64,000 nt of DNA from Ampullaceana balthica (lineage: Eukaryota > Mollusca > Gastropoda > Lymnaeidae): positions 1,067,818 to 1,131,817 of the forward strand of contig CALYLW010000040.1 in NCBI GenBank assembly GCA_944989445.1, given 5' to 3'. Positions 25,901 through 35,800 of the stretch are shown in pieces. A program made the translations under genes and the position numbers. Numbering within the stretch: position 1 is the stretch's first letter; every line of letters starts with the position of its first letter. The notes beneath the pieces were generated by a model. It did not search any database, was not told where the DNA came from, and saw only the letters and a program-made list of their open reading frames with translations.

Positions 25901-28900
25901 TTTACAAATTTTGTTTTCAACCACGGATTTTAATGTACGCGCTGTCATCACTGTTTACCAAATAATTTTTTTTTAAATACCGTTAACTCTTGCTTAAGAA
26001 AGAGCAGAAAGACAAAGATAGGCAGTACAAAGTAAACAATCCTAATAACCGATTTAGCTTGTAGTTTAAAAAAAATATGTACCATTTTTTTTAAAGCTGT
26101 CCAATTATTTTTGGGGGGTCGGCTTGCGATCGGGTTATACACTTTTAATGCTTTTCCCTTCCAAAAGTGGGGGGGTCGGCTTATGAACGAACGGGCTATA
26201 GAACGAGTATATACGGCAATCTGGTCACAATACGTCCATTTTGTTTACCTAGCCAGATGTTTTTTTACCTGGCTCGACCCATGCTAAAATAAATTTAATG
26301 ACTGAAAATGTTTTTTAAAAGGTATTTTTCATCTATTTTAATGTTCTCAGAAAATAAATACATATTTTAAAGACAATTTCATTTTTTATTTTGTTACTAG
26401 ATGTTTGATTCTTATTTTGTTTGTTTGTAAGTGAGAAATTTCCATTTGGCATCTAATTGGGACAATCCGGCAAGTAGAGTGATATTTAAACAAATTGGTT
26501 GCATAACGATCAGACTATTTACTGTTGAGAGCCGAAAAAATGCCTTAGAAATTAAAAAGACTTACAAATTAACGCTGTAATAGCTGAAATACAACATATA
26601 ACAATGCATTTAATAAATTAAAAACGTAAGTTCTCACGAGAAAATTAAATTTTGCTGTGAAATAACATGCGTGTATAAACTGCAGGATTACCATTTGTTT
26701 TATATCTATTATTTTATTTTTAATATTTAAAATGGATTAAATGAAAAATGTAAAACTATTTTCTACTTTTTCATGTGCCCTTGATAAAAATACAAGTTAA
26801 ACGTCTTTTTTTTAAAAGAAGACTTGTTAACAATGTTTATTTTCTAATTTTTAGTTTTACAATTATTGTCTTTAATATATTGCCCAAAGTAAACTGATTA
26901 CTTTAAAAAAAATATGTTTATAAAATCCCTCATGACAGCAACTGTGCCTGGGGAAAATATTATTTTTTAATTTAAAGAGATGATCATTTTCCCTACCCAC
27001 CTTTTTGCTTAAGCAATTAAAAAACTATATATTATATGTAAGCTTGCTGAATGAAACGTAATGTAAAGAAATAATTTTAAACAAAAGTTTAAGCCTAGAC
27101 ATACAAACAAAATCCAGGAAGTGTAAGAAGAAATAAAAGAAACCCATTTAAAGGGGTACTTAACTGCTTGGTTGCGTAGAATCAATATATAATTACATTA
27201 AGTTTAAGTCAGATTTTTCTATATCTCTGTGTGAAAAATAATAAAGAAACAATAAACTACCTAACCTGCCATTGCAGGAACATCCTCTTTGATCTACTTA
27301 ATTCTAAAAATCTATATAACTTGTCAATGCTAGGTCCTCCCAGTGAAGATTTACTGTTACAAAATACTCTGTGGCCTGAAGAGGCCAAACTTTATGGTCA
27401 TGGATATGAGATTTTCACCCTTGCAGCCAGCCCTGATGGTCAAACACTAGCATCAGCATGCAAGGTCAGGTGCTTTTCTTTGATAATTGCCATAAAAAGA
27501 AGGCATAATTTAACACTTTAAACTAGACAGTATTTATTTTTCCATTTGATCAAATCAGCTGTTTAATATTGCAGTATTGAAAACATTTTGTTTTGTTTTT
27601 GAAGGCAGCTAAAGCTGAAAATGCCAACATACTACTGTGGGACATGACATCCAAGAAGAGCATTGCCTCTCTCAGTGGGTGCACACTTACAGTTACACAG
27701 ATGGCTTTTAGCAATAAAGGTGATAGGCTGCTTGCCGTATCAAGGGACAGAACGTGGGCTCTGTATAAAAAGTCAGGTAAGCATGAGTATACCAGTCCTA
27801 TACATTTTATAAAGAAATTGAATCTTGTAGGCTAATAAATAGGGTAGAAATCAAAGTGGAACTTTCATTAATTTTTTTAAAAGATAAAATACTACAGATC
27901 ATTTGCATAATACTGTTATGGCTGTTTGTCCCAACTGAACCAATGTGCCATGTTGTACTGAACACTCCGAGACAATATCAGAAACCTCTAATTGTTATGT
28001 ACTGTAGCAACAACGAGACAATATCAGAAACCTCTAATTGTTATGTACTGTAGCAACAACGAGACAATATCAGAAACCTCTAATTGTTATGTACTGTAGC
28101 AACAACGAGACAATATCAGAAACCTCTAATTGTTATGTACTGTAGCAACAACGAGACAATATCAGAAACCTCTAATTGTTATGTACTGTAGCAACGACGA
28201 GACAATATCAGAAACCTCTAATTGTTATGTACTGTAGCAACAAAGTCAAAAAATGCCAAACAGCCACCCACCAATCACAGAATTTCTTTGTTTTCCTGCC
28301 CTTGTGCCAAGCTGTTCACTGTGCCAAGCTATTCACGTGGCAGTTTGCTGTTTGTGTGTTCAGGGCTGTGAGGCCTACTGGGGACAGCCATGCTTCAAAT
28401 GGAAATTGGGCAAAGATTCTTTTGTTTCTAGGGTTGTTATAGCTTATGATTAGAGCTGCTGTTAAAGGATCGTATGTAACAGATTACAAATAATGTACCC
28501 CATTGAGGATGGCTCTCCTACCAGCCATTTGATCACTGTCACTAGCTAAATGTGAGGGTTGCTATCAGTAGGGCTGATAACATTTAAGAATATTAATAGA
28601 GCTAGGATGATTCTAAAGAAACCTTTGGGGTGCCATGCACTTTTGCCCATCTAAATGTATACCAGTGAAAATTCCCCTGTATTTCCCCTGTTTCAATTAA
28701 TTAATAGGATAGTTACCTTTAGGACAGTCGGAGTGGGTCTATTTTTAACTAAGGCAGCTGTGAGGGGCTTTTCTGATGTAGCTAGAAGGGATTAGGTGGT
28801 TGTCACCTAGAGAGATTACTGGTAGAATGATAATCAGTCTTGAGCTGCAGTAACCAGGGAAGAAAGATGCTCTCTTCGTAAAGTACTCAGTAGTTTAAGT

Positions 28901-30417
28901 GCAAAGTGGATGAACTTTTAAAAATATTTTTAAAAATTAGATGTATTTCATCTTGTTAATATTTTTATATCAAGATTTTTCTATTAAATTTTTTAAAGTT
29001 AAATTCAATACAGTGGGCTTTTTTTAAAAAAATCATCTATGCTATTTAACATTGAAATTTATAAATTAGTCACTAGATCCCACAGATAACTTACCAACCT
29101 AACATTAAAAGGCCACATTAACTTGTGTTGTTAGTTATAATTGTATATTTAAGTATGTGTTTTAAATTGAAACATTGTTTATTACTAGAATACAAGTACA
29201 GATGAAAGTTCATTTGGTTTCTAAACATCGTATCATCATAATCCTTGTTACTGACTTGTTTACTATTTATAGGTGATGTGTTTACACTTGAAGCCCATGT
29301 GGATAAAAAAGCATCACACAGCAGAATTATCTGGTCATGTTCATGGACCACGGATGACAAGTTTTTCTTGACTGGTTCAAGAGATAAAAAGGTTTAACTA
29401 TTATTTTTAAATTATTAAACTAAATTATACATTAATCTCTTGTTAGTCATATAAGTTTAACATTTATTAACATAATCATAAATTAAAGTTTGCGAAGAGA
29501 GTAATCTGAAAGTTTGAACCCAGGTGCTGGTATGGTCAACTGAGGCAATCAGCAATACTTCCTCCCCCGTCCCAGTGTCATCACTAACATTACCTGATTC
29601 TGTGACAGCTGTAGCTGCAGCTCCTTGTTTGTTACACGACAGGTAGGTTTATTTAATTAATGATTCTTATCTATGATATTAAGTCAGTCAAATATTTTTA
29701 ATTTCATTTAGTTTTAGGGTTAAATAATTTGATGATTACTTTTCTTTTTCAATTGTACACTGAGGAGCTTAAGTTACTACTATTACTATCTAGATCTTAA
29801 CAGAATTTTTCTATTGCAACATTATCCATATAAAAAAAACAGCTCTACATATGTGGCAAAGTTTAAAACTATGCACCATTTTTATGCTCTATCATTTTAT
29901 AAGTTTGCTTAATCCTTATCATTCCAAATTCATAAAAATAACCTTTTATACATTGAAATGCTATTTAGGTATTTGATCGCCATAGGATTGGACAATGGTC
30001 AAATATTTATTTATAAATGGCTACCCCAAAGCTCACTAAATGGTGATAGTGGCACTGGTTGGACAGAAGTTTCTACATTAATGAACAAGTAAGAACTCAT
30101 TTCTGGCTACATTTGCAGTTTTCATATCAGTTCATCGTGTGTAATTCCAAAGTCCTACCTGATTTATTTTTTTTAAATTGCAGAACTCTGTAACTAATTT
30201 GCCATTATAATTAGGAAACTTAAATCATATATTTTTTAAATTAATAACATTTTTTCTCTGCAGTGAAGCCCACCATTTGACAGTCAATAGACTCGCTTTC
30301 CGATCTGGTCTAGGAAGATTGGGCTACAGTCATGAAAGCTCAAATTGGTTACAGCTAGCAAGCTGTGGGGGTGACAGTGCAGTCAGGGTTTATGATTTAG
30401 ACATGTCCAAACTGTAA
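10948..30417 (+). CDS. ELP2: Elongator complex protein 2 (20 exons, complete)
   Basis: WD40 scaffold subunit of Elongator, which modifies wobble uridines of tRNAs in the cytoplasm. Coding exons: 10948-11079, 13288-13378, 13705-13772, 13989-14157, 14423-14503, 18543-18610, 19275-19341, 20053-20223, 20567-20662, 20829-20932, 21064-21186, 21538-21693, 21979-22170, 22331-22490, 27334-27464, 27605-27776, 29273-29391, 29524-29642, 29969-30088, 30264-30417. All joints are GT-AG and in phase; the total is 2493 bp, about 830 aa, close to the human length of 826. Family signatures: GHEGSVTCV (exon 4), GHEDWVRD (7), [13 protein letters not shown] (8), [13 protein letters not shown] (9), [13 protein letters not shown] (10), [12 protein letters not shown] (11), [12 protein letters not shown] (12), [13 protein letters not shown] and [12 protein letters not shown] (13), [18 protein letters not shown] (15), AVSRDRTW (16), TGSRDKK (17). 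These blades make two seven-bladed propellers in known Elp2. The ATG at 10948 is chosen because the ATG at 10943 hits a stop at once. The frame is unbroken. Intron 14 (4.8 kb) and intron 5 (4 kb) are swollen by transposons. Confidence 0.96.
11514..11586 (-). tRNA. tRNA-Val-like sequence, probable pseudogene
   Basis: On the minus strand, 73 nt fold like a tRNA-Val: D arm GTGTACTGGTTATCAC (with A box), anticodon stem-loop TCCGC CTTATAC GGGGA, T arm CTGGG TTCAAGC CCCAG (B box GGTTCAAGCC), and 3' CGAAAAC-A. The anticodon read from the loop is UAU, not a Val anticodon. The outer three pairs of the acceptor stem do not match and the anticodon stem has a G-G mismatch. A run of seven T about ten bases downstream could end pol III transcription. 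It is either a decayed tRNA gene or the head of a SINE. It lies in ELP2 intron 1, antisense. Confidence 0.55.
11785..12806. repeat. long inverted repeat (foldback/MITE-like)
   Basis: About 140 bases at 11785-11925 recur in inverse orientation at 12665-12806. Both arms carry GGCGCC..GGCGCC palindromes, a CCCAACTAACTTGTCC stretch and its complement, and ATTATAATAGGGGTTGTAGG. The 740-bp loop is AT-rich with no transposase. It lies in ELP2 intron 1. It resembles a non-autonomous foldback DNA element; I do not recognise the family. Confidence 0.7.
14928..18275 (+). mobile_element. pogo-like TIR element (copy B), split by copy B'
   Basis: Left end CAGCGGGGCCCGCTTAAG; right end inverted, CTTAAGTGGGCCCCACTG preceded by GAGTTAACC and CTCGAG; TA on both sides (14926-14927, 18276-18277). 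It carries the hAT left end TAGTGATGGGACGATTAAT. A second element of the family is inserted in its TA tract at 15325-17230. Without that insert it is about 1.44 kb, matching copy C (39675-41199). No transposase. Lies in ELP2 intron 5. Confidence 0.8.
15325..17230 (+). mobile_element. nested pogo-like element (copy B')
   Basis: Ends CAGTCAAAACCGGTTAAG and, inverted, TTAAGTGGGTTCGACTG, with TA on each side. 1906 bp. Inserted in the (TA)n tract of copy B; copy C at 40034-40104 shows the same site uninterrupted. The interior holds the hAT left end, a version of the 300-bp module shared with 1800-2130 and 36970-37290, and a twice- or three-times repeated GGCTGTGACGTCACCAGCA unit with flanks (16670-17030). 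No transposase is seen. Confidence 0.8.
18786..18975 (+). repeat. family R repeat, right-end fragment
   Basis: In ELP2 intron 6. Shares ATTCGATCGATCTGAAATTT, ATGCATTGTTAGGTGACAC, CATTTTTTACTTTTGTTTTT and the end GAAGTTAATATAAGGGATTT with the cluster at 43975-47240. 5'-truncated. Confidence 0.7.
19466..19986. mobile_element. GC-rich retroposon with 13-bp target duplication
   Basis: 521 bp of GC-rich DNA in an AT-rich intron (ELP2 intron 7), flanked by GATTTATTTAAAT at 19453-19465 and 19987-19999. A 13-bp direct flank and no terminal inverted repeats point to target-primed insertion of a LINE fragment or SINE. Open frames run through it on the plus strand, but no known domain is visible. There is no poly-A. 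Its composition resembles the LINE leader at 5328-5985, but I could not align the two by eye. Confidence 0.65.
22860..25629 (-). mobile_element. Ty3/Gypsy retrotransposon, 5' half only
   Basis: Minus strand, in order: 5' LTR (25303-25629), primer-binding site, gag (25251-24424), a CCHC knuckle with [14 protein letters not shown] (about 24420-24370), a protease region (about 24180-23800; DTGSEV-like stretch and [10 protein letters not shown]), then RT (23637-22860; [51 protein letters not shown]). The RT stops just before the YxDD box, where hAT-like TIR sequence begins. RNase H, integrase and the 3' LTR are absent. Frame changes separate gag, knuckle, protease and RT, so it is dead. Confidence 0.9.
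25303..25629 (-). repeat. Gypsy 5' LTR and primer-binding site
   Basis: 327 bp. On the minus strand it starts TGTAGCCGTCTG and ends ACGGCTACA, giving the TG..CA ends with a 9-bp inverted repeat. Directly after it (25302-25280) comes TTTTGGCGCTGCGAGCAGGG, a plausible tRNA primer-binding site beginning with TGG. No second LTR is present, so there is no age estimate from LTR divergence. Confidence 0.8.
25643..26216. mobile_element. mariner-like MITE next to the Gypsy LTR
   Basis: Ends CCATATATACTCGTTC and GAACGAGTATATACGG form a 16-bp inverted repeat with one mismatch. TA precedes the left end; the right flank is CA. The GGGGGGTCGGCTTATGA motif occurs near both ends. 574 bp, non-coding. The family is inferred from the end sequence and the TA. 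Confidence 0.55.
27969..28244 (+). repeat. six-copy 46-bp tandem repeat
   Basis: Unit GAGACAATATCAGAAACCTC.. of 46 bp repeated at 27969, 28015, 28061, 28107, 28153 and 28199, nearly identical. It is in ELP2 intron 16. There are no spacers, so it is a minisatellite. The short open frames across it are accidental. Confidence 0.9.
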
Positions 30418-32828
30418 CCAAGGGAGTCAACTCATAGCATTGTATGGAACTATTTAATTAAACTATCAAATACTGGGTAAATTTATTTGTCTCATGTTAT
30501 TTTATATAAGCTAGTACCCTGTGAAGGAATATGAATAACAGATTTGCCCATAACTTTGTCTATTTGTATCTAAAATATGCTGCTCATGTTATTTTATATA
30601 AGCTAGTACCCTGTGAAGGAATATGAATAACAGATTTGCCCATAACTTTGTCTATTTGTATCTAAAATATGCTGCTCAGTGAAACTATGGTAGTTTTTTT
30701 TTATGTGCGACAGTCACATTTAAAAAAATCATTACGATTATCACCTCTGCCTGCCACAAAGATTTTCCATAATAATAAATAAGCAAAGCTGGTGCAGAAT
30801 AAAGATATTTTAAATAGTAATATATATTTATTTTTTTTTAAATGATTTTCTCTAACACTTGGACACTATCTTAACTGGTGGAATAGAGGAATTTTAATTT
30901 AAGTAATGACTTTTGCTAAGTTCTGCTTCTGTGTTGCAATAAGTCTTTTTCTGTATTGAATTTTATCACCTATTTTATATAATAGTACAGATGTGAAGGG
31001 AAGAAAAAAATACTGCACTTAAGACACATCTCTTCAAACTTTTCTTCTAACGATATAGGTAGCTTATGTGTACCATACTGTATAGCGCTTTATAAATTAT
31101 CAATTTATTATTACTGTATTAAGTTTAATATTTAGTCACAATACATACAATTGAATGGGTGAGTGAAATTAATCTATACAGCAATCTCTCAAAGGTTTGA
31201 TTTGTTGCTCTGAAAATTTTCAGACTGTATTTTATGTCCTATTTAAGAATCAAATTATTTACAATGACACAGTTTCTGACATAATTTTATTACTACCATG
31301 AGATAGAATAGTCAATTAACAATGAAAAAAAACGGGTGAAAGAAAGTGAAGAAAAGATATACAACATATTCATCAATAAAATGTGAACAGAGATTTTAAA
31401 TCAGATTTTTAATTGTAAGTCTGATATTAAAAAATATCTTTAAGAAGAGTTTACATTCAGCAGCAGGTTATTTCGGTAATATCTGTTTCATACATAAATT
31501 TAAATAGATCTTGATCACATTTAGCATACAGGGCCGTTGTATTCACACAAATAAATCCTTTAATTTTTAGATGCTAATGTTATCTTTTAGGTGATAATGT
31601 TATAATTAATGAATTAACAATGCACTGTTAAAAAATGTAAGACTTTTACATATATTACATTTGTAGCTGAGTGGTGAACAACTAATCAGCAGTGAAAACA
31701 AAAACTCGTGAGGACTATCATTTGTTTAATTTCAGAGAAAAGCTAGAAACAGTTCTGTATAGCCAGCCAACCATGACACTTCACAGCAGTTAAAACATGA
31801 GCACATGTCTTCATCTCACAATTAGGGCTGTCAAATTTTGTTTTTAAAAAAACCTGCCCAAGTACACATCAACTTGACAGAAGGGTAATAGTTATTTACT
31901 CTTATCTGTGATTCTCATCCAGGTCTCTCACCCTCTCAGTAAGTGGACATTGCATTCACATATCTGTGGTGAATGCCACAAAATTCACGTTAGACAGTTC
32001 CGTCATTAGACGAAAGACACCAATTAAATAGATCACCTTTATCTGTGCTGTTGTGATCATGACTTATTACATACTGTGGCTCTGGGCATTTTAGTTTTTA
32101 TTAATTCTCAAAAACCAATCTCTGCTATGGTGCTAATTGGTTTGCCTTCTTGAGCAATAAATGATGTAGTACTGCCACCTATGATGTAGTACTGCCACCT
32201 ATGATGTAGTACTGCCAGCTGTCTCAAAATTGTACTACCCATGTACACCCTTCCAGTTTACTTTTCTCTGCTCTTTGTAAGAATTATGTCTATACCCTTC
32301 CCATGACACAACTCTATGGTCACAGGCTGATATCATGTTAATACTAAAACAATAAAGGCTAGACAGGCCAACATGTGTAAACTTCACTTAACCCACAAGG
32401 TTGTAACAAGGTCACCTTGCAGAACAAGGCTGTGACTGACAATGTCTAGATTGTCCACTACGCCACAGACCTAGGGCATAATGCTACACATAAGTACATA
32501 GGAGCTTAGGTTGGGATCTCTTGACAAATTATGTAAATAAGTATATAATTGAATCTTGATCAAGTCAAAATTTACCATTGAAATAATCTTTATTTTTATC
32601 TAATTCATTCTATACTTGATCATTATTAACAATCTAAATATGGATCCAATCCAACAGGCTTATAGCCAGTATATGAAAATGAAATTTTTTTTAAAAGAGT
32701 ATATTATAATCTGTTAACAGGAGTTTAATTTAAAAGTAATGTCACATTTAATCAAAAGTTTATAAATGAATACAACAGAACCAGTCTTTCTTATGATATA
32801 CATATCCAGATGTTATGTAAAAACTCCC
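30418..32828. other. convergent intergenic region, ELP2 and BARD1 3' ends
   Basis: Candidate ELP2 poly(A) signals AATAAA lie at 30774-30779 and 30798-30803. A candidate BARD1 signal on the minus strand is at 32589-32594. A 92-bp tandem duplication occupies 30491-30674. At 31005-31125 an AAGACACATCTCTTCAAACT..TAGCGCTTTATAAATTATCA stretch looks like a CR1/L2-type LINE 3' end (LKTHLF reading). A 20-bp unit (ATGATGTAGTACTGCCACCT) is repeated three times at about 32163-32220. No other gene is visible. Confidence 0.6.
30491..30674 (+). repeat. 92-bp tandem duplication in ELP2 3' UTR region
   Basis: CTCATGTTATTTTATATAAG.. at 30491 repeats from 30583 with no visible change over 92 bases. It begins about 75 bases after the ELP2 stop, so it is probably transcribed. 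Confidence 0.9.
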
Positions 32829-35800
32829 TCAGTCCTTTAAGTATAAAAACTTATCCAAGAGAGAAAATGAAGCAGCAGAGTCTAACAGCCAAGAGGTTGG
32901 CAAATATGACATTCTTTGAGCTTCAGTATATGGTGGATTAGGACATTGATCGTCATAGATAACAAAAATGGCACAATCTGCTAAAGTACTGCCACCCGAG
33001 GCATGGTAAGGGATGGTATATGGGTAATCATCAAGGTTATGGAGTCGAGGTTCTCGAGTAAGTAGAACTCCTCCTCCCAGTCTTACAAGGCTCACAAGCT
33101 CCTCTCGTGAAGGTGTGGGTGACTTGAATTTCCCATGAAAATAGAATTGGCAGCCATCAAATAAGCCAGGAAGCTTAAAATACAAAATACACAAACAAAT
33201 TATGTAATGAAAACAATAAATTTGAGCTTTATTATTAAACTAAAATGACGGTAAACATTTCGGCTAATGGCTTCATCAGCACAATAAACATAAAATACGT
33301 ACTTACATAAGTAACAAAATTATATTTAAATCTTAAACGTAAACGGGTGTTAAACAGGAAGCTGAAACGAACAGTGAGAATTCATCAACATTGTTTTCTT
33401 TGTTAATTAAATGGAAATGTATGCATTGGGGTAAAGAAACTTTTTATAACCCAATTGATTTGAAGAAAACTAAATGCTTTCCTTTTACCTGAAATATTTT
33501 TTTTTATAAGGTGAATCGCTTTCTAGTTCCTGCCTTCTTTTCATGATAAATTATTTGTTAAAACCTTTAATAAAAAAAACATAGGTATTCTTTTTGCTTT
33601 TTAACTGTTTTAAATGTAACAAATGTTATGTGCAACTTTTAAAAAGACAATGTTGATAAAATACAGTGAGTACTAACTAACCTGCTGAAGCCTGTTTAAT
33701 CTGCCTCTCTGTGGGCCTTGTGAGTTTTTCATTGAACAGCAACCTGCCACTTCAAATTTGTCTTCAGCAATCAAATTACAGTTCACAAGGCAGCCTACTA
33801 GCCCTGATATAAATATATATTTACTTTTTTTTAAAAATTTTGTGAGTGTAAAACAGTATAATATTGAAATAAATTCAATACATTTTTGAAACCGTTTTAA
33901 AATAAAAGTAGGAACAAATATTTAAAATTAATTACAATTTTCTGAACATTTAAGAAATGTGATAAATTTAGTAATTCTGCTAAGATGAAACCCAAACTAT
34001 GCAAGGGAAATGTTGAATGTATATGTCATTTGAAATAGCAAATTTAAGTAAAAGATTAAATTGACAGCTTATTAAGCTAAATTTAAGGTAAAAAGCTTAT
34101 TTTTGAAAATTCACCTACAAGCTGTGCTTACAATCCACTTCCCAGTCAAAACTCCACACAAATATTTCAGAGTTCTGGGACACATTCCTTCAGCATTTAC
34201 TCCAGTTATCAGGTGGGTAACTAAATTATAATTTAAAAAAAGAAAACTTTGCATTTACAAAAGCATGTGTAAAAATGTAAATTAATTCATAAAGATACCA
34301 CTGTTGAAACGTGTCACTCTATATTTCAAGACTTTGTTTAAGATGATAGGTGTAAATTTGGCAATGATACATGTTTGTTTAAGATGATAGGTGTAAATTT
34401 GGCAATGATACATGTTAAAAATTATTGGCATGAAAGTTTTGTTTGTTTATCCTGTAAAATCAGGGATTGGAATTTTATTTTTATATTTCTGTCTGTATGT
34501 TACTTAAAGGAAAAAGAAGCAATTTTTTTTTGCACTGTAAATTAAACTTACTCTATGTAAAAATTATTTTACAGGTACTAAAGACAAAAAGCTACAAATA
34601 TCTAACCTTCTGAACAAAAGTTTTCAACAATTTTAGCATGTAGTAGAGTGGCACACTTTTTCAACAATAACTGTTGGTCTTTAGACAAAGCAGTTCCCAT
34701 AAAACACAAAGATTTCTCAACTTCTTTGACCTGTGAAAAGATTTAAATTTTGTACAGTTTGCAAGGAAAAATTTAATGAGCTTGTTAATACCCAACCTAA
34801 CTGATTGGAATAAAACCTGTAACTAAAATAACATCCAATCCATGTTAAACCAATATTATTTATAGCTTTTAATGACAAAAAAAACACATTTAAAGTAGAT
34901 TTTATTTGAACAAATTGAAAAAGGCTCTATAGCACTTGTAATTAACTGTATGTGAAGTGTAATTGAAGAAAATATAATTTGAATAGATTTTATGCTCCAA
35001 ATCAGATTTAATTGGATATATTTTTATGAGTAAATCTAAGAAAATCTTTTTGTCCCAAGCTCTTGACATGATTTTTATTTTGAACAAACAAACCAATCTA
35101 TAAAAAATATAATATAGTGAAATCAATTATACTGAATATCACAAACCTCTGAACTAATGGACAAGGGAATAATGGAAGTTGTTTTGTCCAGTAGAATTTT
35201 CCTTATTTCATCTGTCACAGCAATATCTAATGGTGTACGACCATGAAGGTTTCTGCATTGAAAACAATATTTATTAATATATATAAAAGATCTGACAATT
35301 CATTATAATATATAATATATATTTCTGATGAAAACTAATGTAGGCATACATATTACACAAAACGTTACTTTTGCATACCTAGCTTGGGTGTTTGCCCCTT
35401 TGGCCACCAGCAGTTTGACACAGTCTATGTGGTGATTGCTGACAGCATCATGGAGTGGTGTGTCATTATTAAGGCCTGGAGCATTGACAGATGCCCCATA
35501 TTTTATCAACAGCTCAGCTACACCAGCATTGCCATGGTTTACTGCTTCATGCTAGAAAAGATAACCCACTCATAAAGTTGGTCTCATTTACAAAATACCA
35601 CAAGCCTTATTAAAGCTCCTTCAATTCATTTATTTGAGATTAAGCTGCTCATGTTATTGTTTTTAAGTGTTTACTCACAAAAGCATTAAAGAGTCCGTTT
35701 TTTTTAAAAAAACCAACCTTAGCAATATGACAATTTTATACAATTTATTTTTTAATGTTAACTCACCAAAGGTGTCCAGCCAGCATAATCTCTAACATTA

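Larger units (their letters stand above)
22694..26692. mobile_element. hAT-like element with 170-bp TIRs, interrupted
   Basis: Begins GGTAATCCTGCAG and ends CTGCAGGATTACC. The first and last 170 bases are inverted copies of each other, and both match the intact 681-bp copy at 50548-51228. The middle is replaced by a Gypsy fragment (22860-25629) and a small mariner-like MITE (25643-26216). The rest of the element resumes at about 26220 with ATACGTCCATTTTG. Flanks AGAATTTG and ATTTG are only partly alike. It fills most of ELP2 intron 14. Confidence 0.75.

Noticed and set aside
27969..28244. Regular 46-bp repeats that could suggest a CRISPR-like array
   Set aside because: Units are contiguous with no unique spacers and lie in an intron of an animal gene.
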